NCBI GenBank assembly: GCA_965230415.1
Contig: CBDDKZ010000005.1
Coordinates: forward strand, 2,604,001-2,668,000
Reading direction: 5' to 3'
From: CBDDKZ01 sp965230415
Lineage (GTDB): Bacteria; Bacteroidota; Bacteroidia; Cytophagales; JAAEPT01
Length of the DNA: 64,000 bases
The notes beneath the pieces were generated by a model, which was given only the letters and a program-made list of their open reading frames with translations, was not told the DNA's origin and did no database searches. The translations under genes and the position numbers were made by a program. Positions 9,031 to 17,521 of the stretch are shown here, piece after piece. Positions within the stretch are counted from its first letter, which is position 1. The number at the start of each line of letters is the position of its first letter.

Positions 9031-11492
9031 TATTCAAAATCTTCCTCGTCAGTATATTCCAGTAAATTGCCACTTGATTGTGCCTCTTCAATGTCTTCTT
9101 CACTCAATTCTTCAGCAACTAATATGTCTTGCTCCTTATCACAATCGATAATTATTGAGAAATCTATATCTGGTTTTTCGAAAGGTCCCATTTTAATATC
9201 TAACTCTTTGTCTTCATAAACGCGCTGCATATAATTGGCCCATATCGGCATAGCCATACGGGCTCCCTGTCCATATTCCATTGTTCTGAAGTGTATTGCT
9301 CTATGTTCACCACCAACCCAACATCCTGAGACCAGATCTTTAGTTACGCCAATAAACCAGCCGTCACTGTAGTTTTGAGTAGTACCTGTTTTTGCACCAA
9401 TTTCGTTATCTTTATCTAAAAGTCCATACTTAAAGAGCCCGCGTCCGGTTCCACCTCTTTCTTGTGTAGCTCCCATGAGCATGTGTAACATTACATAAGC
9501 GAGCTCGTCCGAAAGTTCTTTTTTTCGTTCCAATTGGAAGTCTGCAATCACATTTCCAAATCTGTCTTCGATACGTGTAATAAAGTGAGGCTTTGTATAA
9601 TAACCCCTGTTCGCAAAGGTAGAATAGGCGCCAACCATCTCATATAACGATACATCGAATGTTCCCAGGCACATCGCTGGAACGGGTTCCAGGTGACTGG
9701 TAATTCCCAAGCGTTGGGCATAATCCTTTACCTTAAATGGTGTCTGGTCCCCCATAAGTTTCATCATGTAAGCTGTAATGGAATTGACACTTCGTGCCAT
9801 CGCTTGCCTAAGAGTCAGCGTGTCTCCCGAAAATTTCCCATCGGCATTTTTAGGTGTCCATGTGGGCTTGTCTTCATCTCCTGTTACAAAAGTTACCGGG
9901 GCATCTACTACTTTGTAACAGGGGGAATATACGGTGCCCGTTTCACCCAAAATGGTGGCGTAAACGATAGGTTTGAATGTGGATCCCGGTTGTCTTTTAC
10001 CTTGTTTTACATGGTCATATTTGAAGTATTTGTGGTTAATACCTCCTACCCAGGCCTTAATTTCCCCCGTTTTAGGATCCATGGAAACAAAGCCGGTATG
10101 CAGGAAATGTAAATAATAAGCTAGTGAATCTAATGAACTTAAAGTAGTGTCTATTGGTCCGTCGTAGCTAAATACGCGCATTTCTTTTGCTTCGTTTAAG
10201 TCACGATTAATAGCTCTTTTATTTCCGTTGTGTTTTCGTTTAAGTACTTGATAGGTCCACGTTTTTTTAATTTCTCTTTCCAGAAACCCTTTCATCTCTC
10301 TGAAGGCCCCCCATTCGTTTTCAGTGCTCCATGGTTTTCTACCCTTCCAATGCTCAAAGAATAAGTTTTGTAAGGAGTCCATATGCTCATTTACCGCTGC
10401 TTCGGCGTGTTTTTGTAAGCGGGAGTCAAGCGTCGTATAAATTTTGATGCCACTTGTATACAAGTCATAATTAAAATGCTTATCGATTTCTCTTCGCTTT
10501 TTCAAATATTGCCCAACATGGTTGAAGACTACTTTTTTGAAATAGGTTGCATATCCTGAATTTTGATTTTCAACACGATAATTCAAAGCAATTTTTTCTT
10601 TCTTTAGCTTATTACTTTTTTTTCTGGAGATAAAGTGATACTTCTGAAGTTGGTCCAGCACTGTATTTCTTCGAATATGCGCGTTTTTTGGATTCAAAAT
10701 AGGACTATAAGCGCTGGGAGCTTTTAGTAAACCAGTCAACATCGCTGCTTGCTCTATTTTAAGATCCTTCTGTGCTACGCCGAAAAAAGTTTGTGCGGCT
10801 ACTTCAACGCCAAAACTGTTACTGCCAAAGTCTACCGTGTTGAGGTACATGGTTATTATTTCATTTTTGGTATATGAACGTTCTATTTTTGCCGCAGTGA
10901 TCCATTCTTTCGTTTTAACAATAATTTTGCCCAAAGCTCCTTTGGACAGGGAGCCTTTAAAATTTTGACCTCTGGTTTTATATAAATTTTTAGCCAGCTG
11001 TTGACTAATGGTACTGGATCCCCTCTTATCCCCTTTCAATAAATACCAAAGAATGGCAAACGAGCCCTTCATATCAATCCCGCTGTGCTCATAAAAGCGG
11101 ATGTCTTCTGTGGCGAGAAGCGCATTCATCATGTTTTTGGAAAGGTCATCATATTTTATGGCTGTTCTGTTTGAAAGGAATTTTTTACCCAATAATTCTC
11201 CATCTGCAGAATAGAGCTCGGAAGCCAGGTCACTTTTGGGGTTTTCCAAGGATTCGAATGTAGGCATTTCGCCATAGAACTCCTTGTAATTAGATACCAC
11301 ACCCTTTACATATAGGTAAACACTTAAAGACACCCCTAAAAAAACTATCCACAGTCCGTAAGTGACTTTGGTGGGGGTAGGTTTAATGAAATTCCAAAAG
11401 ACGTTTAGCGGGTTCGTTTTGTCTGTGTTTGAATGTTGGTTGGGTAATTGAATTCTATTTAAAATGCGCTTTATAAAACTCCTGATATCCAT
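9030..11492 (-). CDS. Class A penicillin-binding protein (copy 1)
   Basis: Bifunctional transglycosylase-transpeptidase of peptidoglycan synthesis. A cytoplasmic N-terminal region of about 45 residues precedes a transmembrane helix at about 45-65. GT51 motifs are EDIRFYEHSGID and GSSTISQQLAKNLY. Transpeptidase motifs are GSTFKPIVYAT (SxxK), SVN and KTGTTQNYSDGW. The acidic C-terminal tail (about 780-820) has no known fold. The ORF start overlaps the end of porW by 38 bp. No later ATG precedes the membrane helix, so the overlap may be real or a non-ATG start may be used. This copy lies between porW/sprE and a second class A PBP. Confidence 0.93.
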   Translation of the reverse strand: MDIRSFIKRILNRIQLPNQHSNTDKTNPLNVFWNFIKPTPTKVTYGLWIVFLGVSLSVYLYVKGVVSNYKEFYGEMPTFESLENPKSDLASELYSADGELLGKKFLSNRTAIKYDDLSKNMMNALLATEDIRFYEHSGIDMKGSFAILWYLLKGDKRGSSTISQQLAKNLYKTRGQNFKGSLSKGALGKIIVKTKEWITAAKIERSYTKNEIITMYLNTVDFGSNSFGVEVAAQTFFGVAQKDLKIEQAAMLTGLLKAPSAYSPILNPKNAHIRRNTVLDQLQKYHFISRKKSNKLKKEKIALNYRVENQNSGYATYFKKVVFNHVGQYLKKRREIDKHFNYDLYTSGIKIYTTLDSRLQKHAEAAVNEHMDSLQNLFFEHWKGRKPWSTENEWGAFREMKGFLEREIKKTWTYQVLKRKHNGNKRAINRDLNEAKEMRVFSYDGPIDTTLSSLDSLAYYLHFLHTGFVSMDPKTGEIKAWVGGINHKYFKYDHVKQGKRQPGSTFKPIVYATILGETGTVYSPCYKVVDAPVTFVTGDEDKPTWTPKNADGKFSGDTLTLRQAMARSVNSITAYMMKLMGDQTPFKVKDYAQRLGITSHLEPVPAMCLGTFDVSLYEMVGAYSTFANRGYYTKPHFITRIEDRFGNVIADFQLERKKELSDELAYVMLHMLMGATQERGGTGRGLFKYGLLDKDNEIGAKTGTTQNYSDGWFIGVTKDLVSGCWVGGEHRAIHFRTMEYGQGARMAMPIWANYMQRVYEDKELDIKMGPFEKPDIDFSIIIDCDKEQDILVAEELSEEDIEEAQSSGNLLEYTDEEDFE

Positions 11493-14055
11493 CCAAATTC
11501 CGTGTCCTTAGTAAAATACTATAATTTTTTGGACTGATAATATAATAGGAATAATTGAGATTGTCCAAATCTTTTTTGAAGTCGTCGTATTGGTTCAATC
11601 GTTTAAGGTATGCATTAGCGGTTTTTTCATCTGAAAAGTCTTTTACTGTTACAAAAAATAGTTCTTCGCTGAATTCAACCCTTCTTGTTTTTAGGCTGGA
11701 ATTTTCATAATAAATGTTGTGGAAATCGTAATACCTCGGTAATATTTTCTCGAATGTGGTCTCTGCATGTAGCATCGTCGCTAAAAGGTAATACTTGTCA
11801 ACAGGATTTTTTACATATGCCGTATCATTGTTATTGAGAGTCGCCTGCCTGGTAATAGCTACATTTTCTTTATTCTTATCGATTAACGATTGAGCATAAG
11901 CTACCAATTCACTCGTTTTATATTCCTGAACGAAATTCCGCAGGAATTTGTCGTAAGATATCCAATCATCAGTTTTTGCATATGTCAGTATTCTTAGCAA
12001 TTCGATATGATCTACAATATCGTTATTAGGATAGGTTTGTTGTGTATGAACAGTCTTTTTACGTGCTGACATATAACGTCCTTTTTTGTATAAACTGAAA
12101 GCTTCTTCATACGCAATACGCGCTTTTTGATTTGCTGAGTAGTTTGATTTTATATAGTCCGGGTCTTGCATGAGCTTTGCATAAATGGAATGAGGGTATT
12201 CTTTTAACTCGGTGCTTTTGTAGTTTTCCGAATTACAATGCCCTGTGCTATTACATAACAGAAACTGCATATACAAAATTTCAGCCCTGTGCTCACTTTT
12301 AGAGAATCTGTTGAGATGCTCGTCAAAAGTTTCGATTGCGTTTTGGTACTCAAATAATTCAAGGTTATAGATTTTACCCAATCGATACATCGCGTCGTCA
12401 ATTTTCAACAAGGCCGCTTCTTTTTCCGCATCATCACTTGGAATATCCTTAATGTAGTCTTCGATATTCAGAACAATCTCTTCTTCTTGTATTGTATCGT
12501 TATCGACGATGTCCAGGTCTGTACTATCTATTTGATTTTCATCTTCTTCATCGTCGATTGAAAGTTCTTTGTTAATACGGCGCCAATTGTCTTCGAGCTT
12601 CCGGTTTCCCCAAATCTCTTGAAACTTGTTTATCCCCTGACTCACTGCCTGGGAGTCGTATAATTTGAAATTCGAAGAGCCCAACACCAGGTTTTGTTGA
12701 GGGGTTGATGCCTCTTTTAGTGCTCTTTTACGTTCCAACTCACGCTCTTTAATTATGTTTTGCTTATCAGATTCCATACGTTGGGCGATGAGCGTATTAC
12801 GCTCATCTTCGGACATATTACTCATCCGAATCAAACTATCTTGCGTTTGAATAATGACTAACTGGTTAACAAAGTTGGTTAAAGTTTGTTGACGTTCGGT
12901 GATTTGTTCATAATTTCTGAAAGTTTCATCCATATTCGCAACAGTACTGTCGTAGTAAAGCTTAGCATTGGTGTATCTTATCGTTTTATCCGTTATGGAA
13001 TCTGCCCGCTCGTAATACACCTGGCCGGCGAGTAAATAAGAGTACGCTTTTTGGTTTGGATTTACCCCATTTTCACGTACCGATCTGTTCAGGTAGTAGA
13101 GGCACATGGTTATATTGTTCCTTTTAAGATGATAGCGTGCCATTTCGTAGTAAATACGGTCTTTGAGCTCTTCATTCTTCAAATCGGCCAGCATTTTGCG
13201 AAAAGTTTTATTGGTTTTAGCTACGCTGCTGTTCTTCTCCACAGATGAAACGTGAGACATATTTAATTTGGTGTGGAATTCAAGCTCATAGGGAGGTGTA
13301 CGTTTCAGAGCTAGTTTATACCTTTTATAAGCGTCTTCTTCGTGTCCTATACGCTGATGTATTTGTCCGGCAATGAAGTTCGCCCTCGAACGTTGGTCAT
13401 TATTTTTTATAAGAGGTATAGCCGCTTCAATATTTTCGAGCATCTCAGGCAGGTTTTCGCCATGATACCTGTGGTATTCGAAAGAGGTTAGGAAGAAATC
13501 CCGTTTATTAGCCTGGCTTAATTTTACATCATTCAAATAGCTGTATACTTCATCGGCATTTAGCTCCTCACCTAAGATTAAATAGGTGCGTAGTAACCAT
13601 AAAAGGGCCGTATGCTTGGCGTTTTCGTCCGGTCCTTTGGTGTTTACATAACGAAAAACCTGCGCAGCAGAGTCAAATTTCCCTTCCTGGAACTTACATT
13701 TGCCAATGAGAATATAACTGTCGTCTACCCAATTGCTGTTTTTATGTTTATTAATGGGAAGTTTACATTTTTCGACAACGTATTTGAAATCCTGGCTAAG
13801 TGATTGCGCGTAATTCGTGTCTACATCAGGGAAATAGGGGAGTATTTGGTTGAAATCGTCTTTTTGATTTTTCCATATACCTTCGTCAACAATATCATAT
13901 CTTTCCTGAGCAAGGTAAAAAGCGTTATACCGCGCAGTGGTATTGTGATAAGTTCTGCTTACGAACGAATTGCTCTCCTGACTACATGAGTACAGTATCA
14001 CCCAAGTAAATAGGGACAACATAAAAAGCGCAGCGCTACTACTTACCTTTTTCAC
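11455..14055 (-). CDS. porW: PorW/SprE-like TPR lipoprotein of T9SS
   Basis: TPR lipoprotein needed for type IX secretion and gliding in the PorW/SprE family, where it links the GldKLMN apparatus to the outer-membrane translocon. Visible are a signal peptide with lipobox and Cys24 (ILYSC), the family-typical opening after it (SRTYHNTTARYNAFYLAQER), and helical repeats through residues 60-380 and 570-720. A middle segment rich in Asp and Glu (about 495-540) separates the repeat blocks. The C-terminal 100 residues form a compact domain ending YQEFYKAHFK. The 866 residues match the length I recall for SprE. The neighbourhood, divergent to LytM, bactofilin and atp genes, is one I recall for sprE in related genomes. 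Confidence 0.82.
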   Translation of the reverse strand: MKKVSSSAALFMLSLFTWVILYSCSQESNSFVSRTYHNTTARYNAFYLAQERYDIVDEGIWKNQKDDFNQILPYFPDVDTNYAQSLSQDFKYVVEKCKLPINKHKNSNWVDDSYILIGKCKFQEGKFDSAAQVFRYVNTKGPDENAKHTALLWLLRTYLILGEELNADEVYSYLNDVKLSQANKRDFFLTSFEYHRYHGENLPEMLENIEAAIPLIKNNDQRSRANFIAGQIHQRIGHEEDAYKRYKLALKRTPPYELEFHTKLNMSHVSSVEKNSSVAKTNKTFRKMLADLKNEELKDRIYYEMARYHLKRNNITMCLYYLNRSVRENGVNPNQKAYSYLLAGQVYYERADSITDKTIRYTNAKLYYDSTVANMDETFRNYEQITERQQTLTNFVNQLVIIQTQDSLIRMSNMSEDERNTLIAQRMESDKQNIIKERELERKRALKEASTPQQNLVLGSSNFKLYDSQAVSQGINKFQEIWGNRKLEDNWRRINKELSIDDEEDENQIDSTDLDIVDNDTIQEEEIVLNIEDYIKDIPSDDAEKEAALLKIDDAMYRLGKIYNLELFEYQNAIETFDEHLNRFSKSEHRAEILYMQFLLCNSTGHCNSENYKSTELKEYPHSIYAKLMQDPDYIKSNYSANQKARIAYEEAFSLYKKGRYMSARKKTVHTQQTYPNNDIVDHIELLRILTYAKTDDWISYDKFLRNFVQEYKTSELVAYAQSLIDKNKENVAITRQATLNNNDTAYVKNPVDKYYLLATMLHAETTFEKILPRYYDFHNIYYENSSLKTRRVEFSEELFFVTVKDFSDEKTANAYLKRLNQYDDFKKDLDNLNYSYYIISPKNYSILLRTRNLDGYQEFYKAHFK

Positions 14056-14130
14056 GAATAGTTTTTTTGTTTTAAAACTTAAAATTGGAAAAAATATTTT
14101 ATTAAATGGAACTAATTATGACCTATTTGG

Positions 14131-14138
14131 TATATTTG
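14131..14138 (+). promoter_or_regulatory. TAnnTTTG promoter element for the M23-atp run
   Basis: TATATTTG matches the Bacteroidota -7 consensus TAnnTTTG. It lies 29 bp before the TTG chosen as the M23 start, which supports that start. No good TTTG -33 element is seen 19-21 bp upstream. Confidence 0.45.
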
Positions 14139-14167
14139 TTAAAGGTAAAGAAATAAATTCACAAGAA

Positions 14168-15025
14168 TTGAAGGAAAAAAAGCGGAATAGGTTTTACGAT
14201 TGGTTTACATATAATTACCAAATGATCATTCGTAATGAGGAGAACTTTGCCGAAAAAACAACCATAACATTCAACTATGCAAAGGTTTCTTTGTTGTTAG
14301 CGTTTATATTTACAAGTGTGTTTGGGCTGGGCTTGTTGTTCGATCGTCTGGTAATCGGTACAAAATCAGAGGCTGAAGACGCACAAATAGAAGAAGAGGT
14401 TATCAACCTTTCTCAACAAATAGATTCACTGGAAAGTGCACTCGACCAAAGGCATAATTTGATTTTAAGCCTTAAAACCATGATAAATGGAGGAGAGCCA
14501 GCTTATGATAGTCTGGCATATTCGGGCTATTCGTCGTTTGAAGATGATGACGAGGCCTTGACTCAGTATGAAGCTGAACAAGAATCAAATTCAGGAACAA
14601 TGCGTGTTTTGCCAGCAAGTAATTCATCACAAGGTAAAATAAATATGTCTTCAAAAACCTTGTTTTTTCCACCTCTGCAAGGGTATGCCATATCAGAATC
14701 ATATAATCCGAAACAAGAATTGTATGGTGTACGTATAAAGGCCAAGGAAGACGAACCTGTTACAGCAATTGCCGACGGTACTGTGATTATGGCAGCCTGG
14801 ACTAGTGAAGAGGGATATGTTATTGCACTTCAGCATGAAGATAATATCATTTCAATTTATAAACATAGTGCGATGCTTTTGAAGAAGGTAGGCAATTATG
14901 TGAAAGCAGGAGACCTAGTAGCCATAGTGGGGAAAGGAGGCGATCACATTGAGGTACCTTATTTGCAATTCGAGCTTTGGCAAGAAGGCTATTCGTTAAA
15001 TCCCGAATATTTTATTTCATTTTAA
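14168..15025 (+). CDS. Degenerate LytM/M23-type envelope protein
   Basis: Membrane-anchored protein with a transmembrane helix at about residues 36-56, a coiled-coil stretch near 75-105, a low-complexity linker, and a C-terminal LytM/M23 fold from about 165. The fold is recognisable (DEPVTAIADGTVI, GYVIALQHEDNIISIYKH, VKAGDLVAIVG), but the zinc ligands of active M23 peptidases are largely missing. The first motif HxxxD is replaced by YGVRI near 185, and the last HxH by YLQFE near 265. Only the YxH histidine near 231 remains. It is therefore probably an activator or binding protein rather than an endopeptidase. The start is TTG; no in-frame ATG occurs upstream, and Met20 is the next ATG. The bactofilin gene follows after 12 bp. 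Confidence 0.82.
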   Translation: MKEKKRNRFYDWFTYNYQMIIRNEENFAEKTTITFNYAKVSLLLAFIFTSVFGLGLLFDRLVIGTKSEAEDAQIEEEVINLSQQIDSLESALDQRHNLILSLKTMINGGEPAYDSLAYSGYSSFEDDDEALTQYEAEQESNSGTMRVLPASNSSQGKINMSSKTLFFPPLQGYAISESYNPKQELYGVRIKAKEDEPVTAIADGTVIMAAWTSEEGYVIALQHEDNIISIYKHSAMLLKKVGNYVKAGDLVAIVGKGGDHIEVPYLQFELWQEGYSLNPEYFISF

Positions 15026-15037
15026 AGCATTTAAGCT

Positions 15038-15496
15038 ATGTTTAGCAGCAATAAAGAAAAATCGAAAACTCAGGTGAAAGAGCAAAGCCCGCGCAATAAT
15101 CACATTGAACAGGGAACCAAGATCATAGGCAACGTGATAACATCAGGAAGCCTTCGACATGATGGTGAGATGGAAGGTGATATTATTTCAGAAGCTAAGG
15201 TCGTTTTAGGACCTACTTGTAAACTTACAGGAAATTTAAAGGCAGTAAGTGCAGAAATCTCAGGAGAAGTAAATGGAACCGTTGAAATCTCTGACATGCT
15301 AACAATTAAACCTACGGGTGTTGTTAATGGTGATATCATTGCTTATAAGATGAATATTGAGGCTGGTGGAATATTTAACGGTACCAGTAAGATGGGAGCT
15401 ACTGTTAAGAATTTATCATCCAACGAAAGTAAACCTTCAACTCCACAACAAGCAAATCAAAATAGACAAGAACAACGAAGAGAAAAATCGGCCTAG
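15038..15496 (+). CDS. Bactofilin
   Basis: Small polymer-forming cytoskeletal protein of the bactofilin family, a right-handed beta-helix that assembles without nucleotide. The core spans about residues 20-118, with the repeated pattern of short beta turns (IEQGTKIIGNV, GEMEGDIISEAKVVLGP, EISGEVNGTVEI, GVVNGDIIAYKMNIEAG). Flexible polar tails at both ends are typical. Bactofilins are often encoded with M23-family proteins and place cell-wall enzymes, and here the LytM gene is directly upstream. Confidence 0.92.
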   Translation: MFSSNKEKSKTQVKEQSPRNNHIEQGTKIIGNVITSGSLRHDGEMEGDIISEAKVVLGPTCKLTGNLKAVSAEISGEVNGTVEISDMLTIKPTGVVNGDIIAYKMNIEAGGIFNGTSKMGATVKNLSSNESKPSTPQQANQNRQEQRREKSA

Positions 15497-15503
15497 TCGA
15501 TTT

Positions 15504-15695
15504 TTGAAATATACAGGTTTTGGCTTTCAAATGGCTGTGATAATAGCATTGTCTGCCTGGGGAGGCCAAAAACTGGATGCGTATTATGGTACAGAAGAAA
15601 ATAAAACCTGGACCATAGTATTGTGTTTGTTAGGTATTTTTTCGTCTTTGTATCTGCTCATTAAAAGTGTTATTAAAGACTCAAAAGAGGAATGA
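15504..15695 (+). CDS. atpI: AtpI/AtpZ-like small membrane protein
   Basis: Small two-helix membrane protein of the AtpI/AtpZ type, which helps assemble or supply the ATP synthase c-ring. Two hydrophobic helices are present (FQMAVIIALSAWGGQKLD and TWTIVLCLLGIFSSLYLLI). The only upstream ATG in frame (15357) would overlap bactofilin by 140 bp and add residues without AtpI character, so I place the start at TTG 15504, 8 bp after the bactofilin stop. A charged stretch (EEKNRPSR) just upstream is also in frame and could belong to the protein if a rare start codon is used. The stop overlaps the next ATG as ATGA. Confidence 0.72.
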   Translation: MKYTGFGFQMAVIIALSAWGGQKLDAYYGTEENKTWTIVLCLLGIFSSLYLLIKSVIKDSKEE

Positions 15696-16093
15696 AGAAA
15701 TTTATTTTGCTGTTACTGCTACTTACAGCAGTAATATGTGTCCTTTTGCTAACACTTCAGCATTATTTTGGACAAAACCTAGTTCATCCCTGGTCTTTTT
15801 TCTTTGTTTTATACTTTTTTTTATTTACTTTAACTATACACTTCTTCCTGTATACTAAAATTCCAAGCGGGAATTTAGTAGGTCCTTTTATTGTTTCCGT
15901 AGTTTTACGGATCGTAATTTCGGCAAGTTTGATCATGCCGTTACTTAACGCACAGGTAATTTTACCGAAAGTTTTAATTTCGAATTTTTTTATAATTTAT
16001 TTATGCTTCACTTGGTTTGAAATTAGTGTGCTTATGGCTAACTTGCGCGCACATTTCAAAAGGAAGAAGAACCGTGATAACAATTGGCAATAA
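15692..16093 (+). CDS. Small membrane protein between atpI and atpB
   Basis: A 133-residue protein with about four predicted membrane helices (LLLLLTAVICVLLLTLQHYF, the next hydrophobic block after HPWSFFFV, and two more after NLVGP) and a basic C-terminal tail. It overlaps the atpI stop in an ATGA junction and the atpB start by about 20 bp, so translation is coupled. A protein of this kind is found at the same place in many Bacteroidota atp operons as far as I recall. A role in c-ring or subunit a assembly is inferred from position only. Confidence 0.7.
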   Translation: MKKFILLLLLLTAVICVLLLTLQHYFGQNLVHPWSFFFVLYFFLFTLTIHFFLYTKIPSGNLVGPFIVSVVLRIVISASLIMPLLNAQVILPKVLISNFFIIYLCFTWFEISVLMANLRAHFKRKKNRDNNWQ

Positions 16094-17189
16094 ACTCTCA
16101 AATTACGTATTAGAATTCAAAGCTCTTTTAGCTGTCAGCCTTCTTTTTTTATTATCCTTCGGTAGTTATGCTTCAGATCATACGGCAACTCATGAAGCAA
16201 GTGCTGATCACAAAACAGAGAATCACGAAACTTCATTTGATGCACTGGGACACACTCAGGATTGTTATTTTTGGGAATTCACTCATTCCGATGGTAAAAT
16301 GATCGGCTTACACTTACCCGTTATTTTATTTGTTAAGGGAAGTGGTTTGGAAATATTCAGTTCTTCTAAGTTTTTCACAGAAGGTAAAGAAGTACATGAG
16401 CACGGGCATAGTTACTTTGAATATAAGGGTTGGAAAATGGATGGCCACGGACATCACATAGAAGCACTTAGCGAAGACCTTGAATTTTACGATTTCTCGA
16501 TCTCAAAAAATGTGGTAGCAATGTTCTTAAGTGTATTCGTAATGCTATTGGTATTTTTCGCCGTTAAAAAAGGTTATAAAAAGAACGATGGAAAAGCGCC
16601 TAAAGGTATTCAGAGTTTCTTCGAACCTATAATCATATTTGTGCGCGATGAAATTGCAAAAGCAAATATTGGAGAAAAACACCACGCTAAATTCATGCCC
16701 TATTTGTTGACAATTTTCTTCTTTATTTGGTTTAACAACTTATTGGGGTTGTTACCGGCAGCAGCTAACGTTACAGGGAACATTGCAGTTACCGGTTCTC
16801 TTGCAGTAATGACATTAATTATTACAGTAATAAATGGTAAGAAAACATACTGGAGCCATATATTTAATCCGCTGGGCAACTCGATGCCTTTTATTGCTAA
16901 GATTCCATTATACATAATATTAATCCCGATCGAAGTAGTAGGTATCTTTACAAAACCTTTCTCTCTGACTATTCGTTTGTTGGCAAACATTACTGCCGGA
17001 CACGTTATTATCTTAAGTATTCTCGGGCTTACCTTCGCTGCACAAAATTATTTTGTGGGAGGTGTAGCTTCATTGTTCTCCGTCGCTATGTATATGATGG
17101 AGTTATTTGTGGCCTTATTACAAGCCTATATCTTTACATTGCTTTCAGCTATGTATTTCGGATCGGCGGTGGAAGAAGGTCACCACTAA
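16074..17189 (+). CDS. atpB: ATP synthase F0 subunit a
   Basis: Stator half-channel subunit of the F0 sector. The conserved part starts near residue 155 and ends with the essential arginine helix (SLTIRLLANITAGH) and the last helices to VEEGHH. Before this comes a predicted signal-type helix (KALLAVSLLFLLSFG) and a periplasmic region of roughly 110 residues rich in His (HTATHEAS, HEHGHSY, HGHHIEAL). The ATG at 16017 would overlap the previous gene by 77 bp; GTG 16074 gives a 371-residue protein with a sensible N terminus and is preferred. It is cotranscribed with atpE. Confidence 0.93.
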   Translation: MITIGNKLSNYVLEFKALLAVSLLFLLSFGSYASDHTATHEASADHKTENHETSFDALGHTQDCYFWEFTHSDGKMIGLHLPVILFVKGSGLEIFSSSKFFTEGKEVHEHGHSYFEYKGWKMDGHGHHIEALSEDLEFYDFSISKNVVAMFLSVFVMLLVFFAVKKGYKKNDGKAPKGIQSFFEPIIIFVRDEIAKANIGEKHHAKFMPYLLTIFFFIWFNNLLGLLPAAANVTGNIAVTGSLAVMTLIITVINGKKTYWSHIFNPLGNSMPFIAKIPLYIILIPIEVVGIFTKPFSLTIRLLANITAGHVIILSILGLTFAAQNYFVGGVASLFSVAMYMMELFVALLQAYIFTLLSAMYFGSAVEEGHH

Positions 17190-17231
17190 AAGTTGTATTT
17201 AATTGTTGTTAAATTTATAAATAATAGAAAA

Positions 17232-17429
17232 ATGGGTGCATTAGGAGCAGGAATGGCTGTATTAGGAGCTGGACTAGGAATTGGTTTAATTGGTTACAGT
17301 GCAATGCAAGGTATTTCGCGTCAGCCTGAAGCTGGTGGTAAAATCCAAACTGCAATGATTATCGCTGCTGCCTTGATTGAAGGAGCTGCTTTATTCGGTG
17401 TCGTTGTTGGTATGCAAGCTAACGGATAA
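17232..17429 (+). CDS. atpE: ATP synthase F0 subunit c
   Basis: The 65-residue hairpin subunit that forms the rotating c-ring. Helix 1 has the glycine-rich packing motif (GAGLGIGLIG), the polar loop is SRQPEAGG, and helix 2 carries the ion-binding Glu in AALIEGAALFG. The Glu is followed by Gly rather than Ser or Thr, and helix 1 lacks the Gln typical of sodium types, so a proton-type ring is likely. A longer ORF begins at 17193, but the ATG at 17232 starts the protein at the usual MGALGAG. Confidence 0.96.
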   Translation: MGALGAGMAVLGAGLGIGLIGYSAMQGISRQPEAGGKIQTAMIIAAALIEGAALFGVVVGMQANG

Positions 17430-17446
17430 GAAATTTAATTTCTTAC

Positions 17447-17482
17447 GAAACACACACGCTGCGATAGGCAGGTGTGTGTTTC
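17447..17482 (+). terminator. Hairpin between atpE and atpF
   Basis: A long stem-loop fills the 92-bp gap. Arms 17447-17457 and 17472-17482 pair perfectly (11 bp, GAAACACACAC with its complement). They continue as CTGC (17459-17462) with GCAG (17468-17471) around loop GATAG, with one bulged G. No T-run follows, so partial attenuation or protection of the atpE 3' end is more likely than full termination. Confidence 0.65.
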
Positions 17483-17521
17483 TCTAACAAACAATTGAAT
17501 AAAAGATTTAAATAGATAAGC

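Noticed and set aside
9693..10112. A 139-codon open frame on the plus strand
   Set aside because: It lies opposite the transpeptidase domain of the first PBP, has no recognisable protein features and no promoter.
14168..15025. Active M23 peptidase
   Set aside because: The HxxxD and HxH zinc motifs are absent, so hydrolase activity cannot be supported from the sequence.
15357..15503. ATG 15357 as the start of atpI
   Set aside because: It would overlap bactofilin by 140 bp and add residues unlike AtpI.
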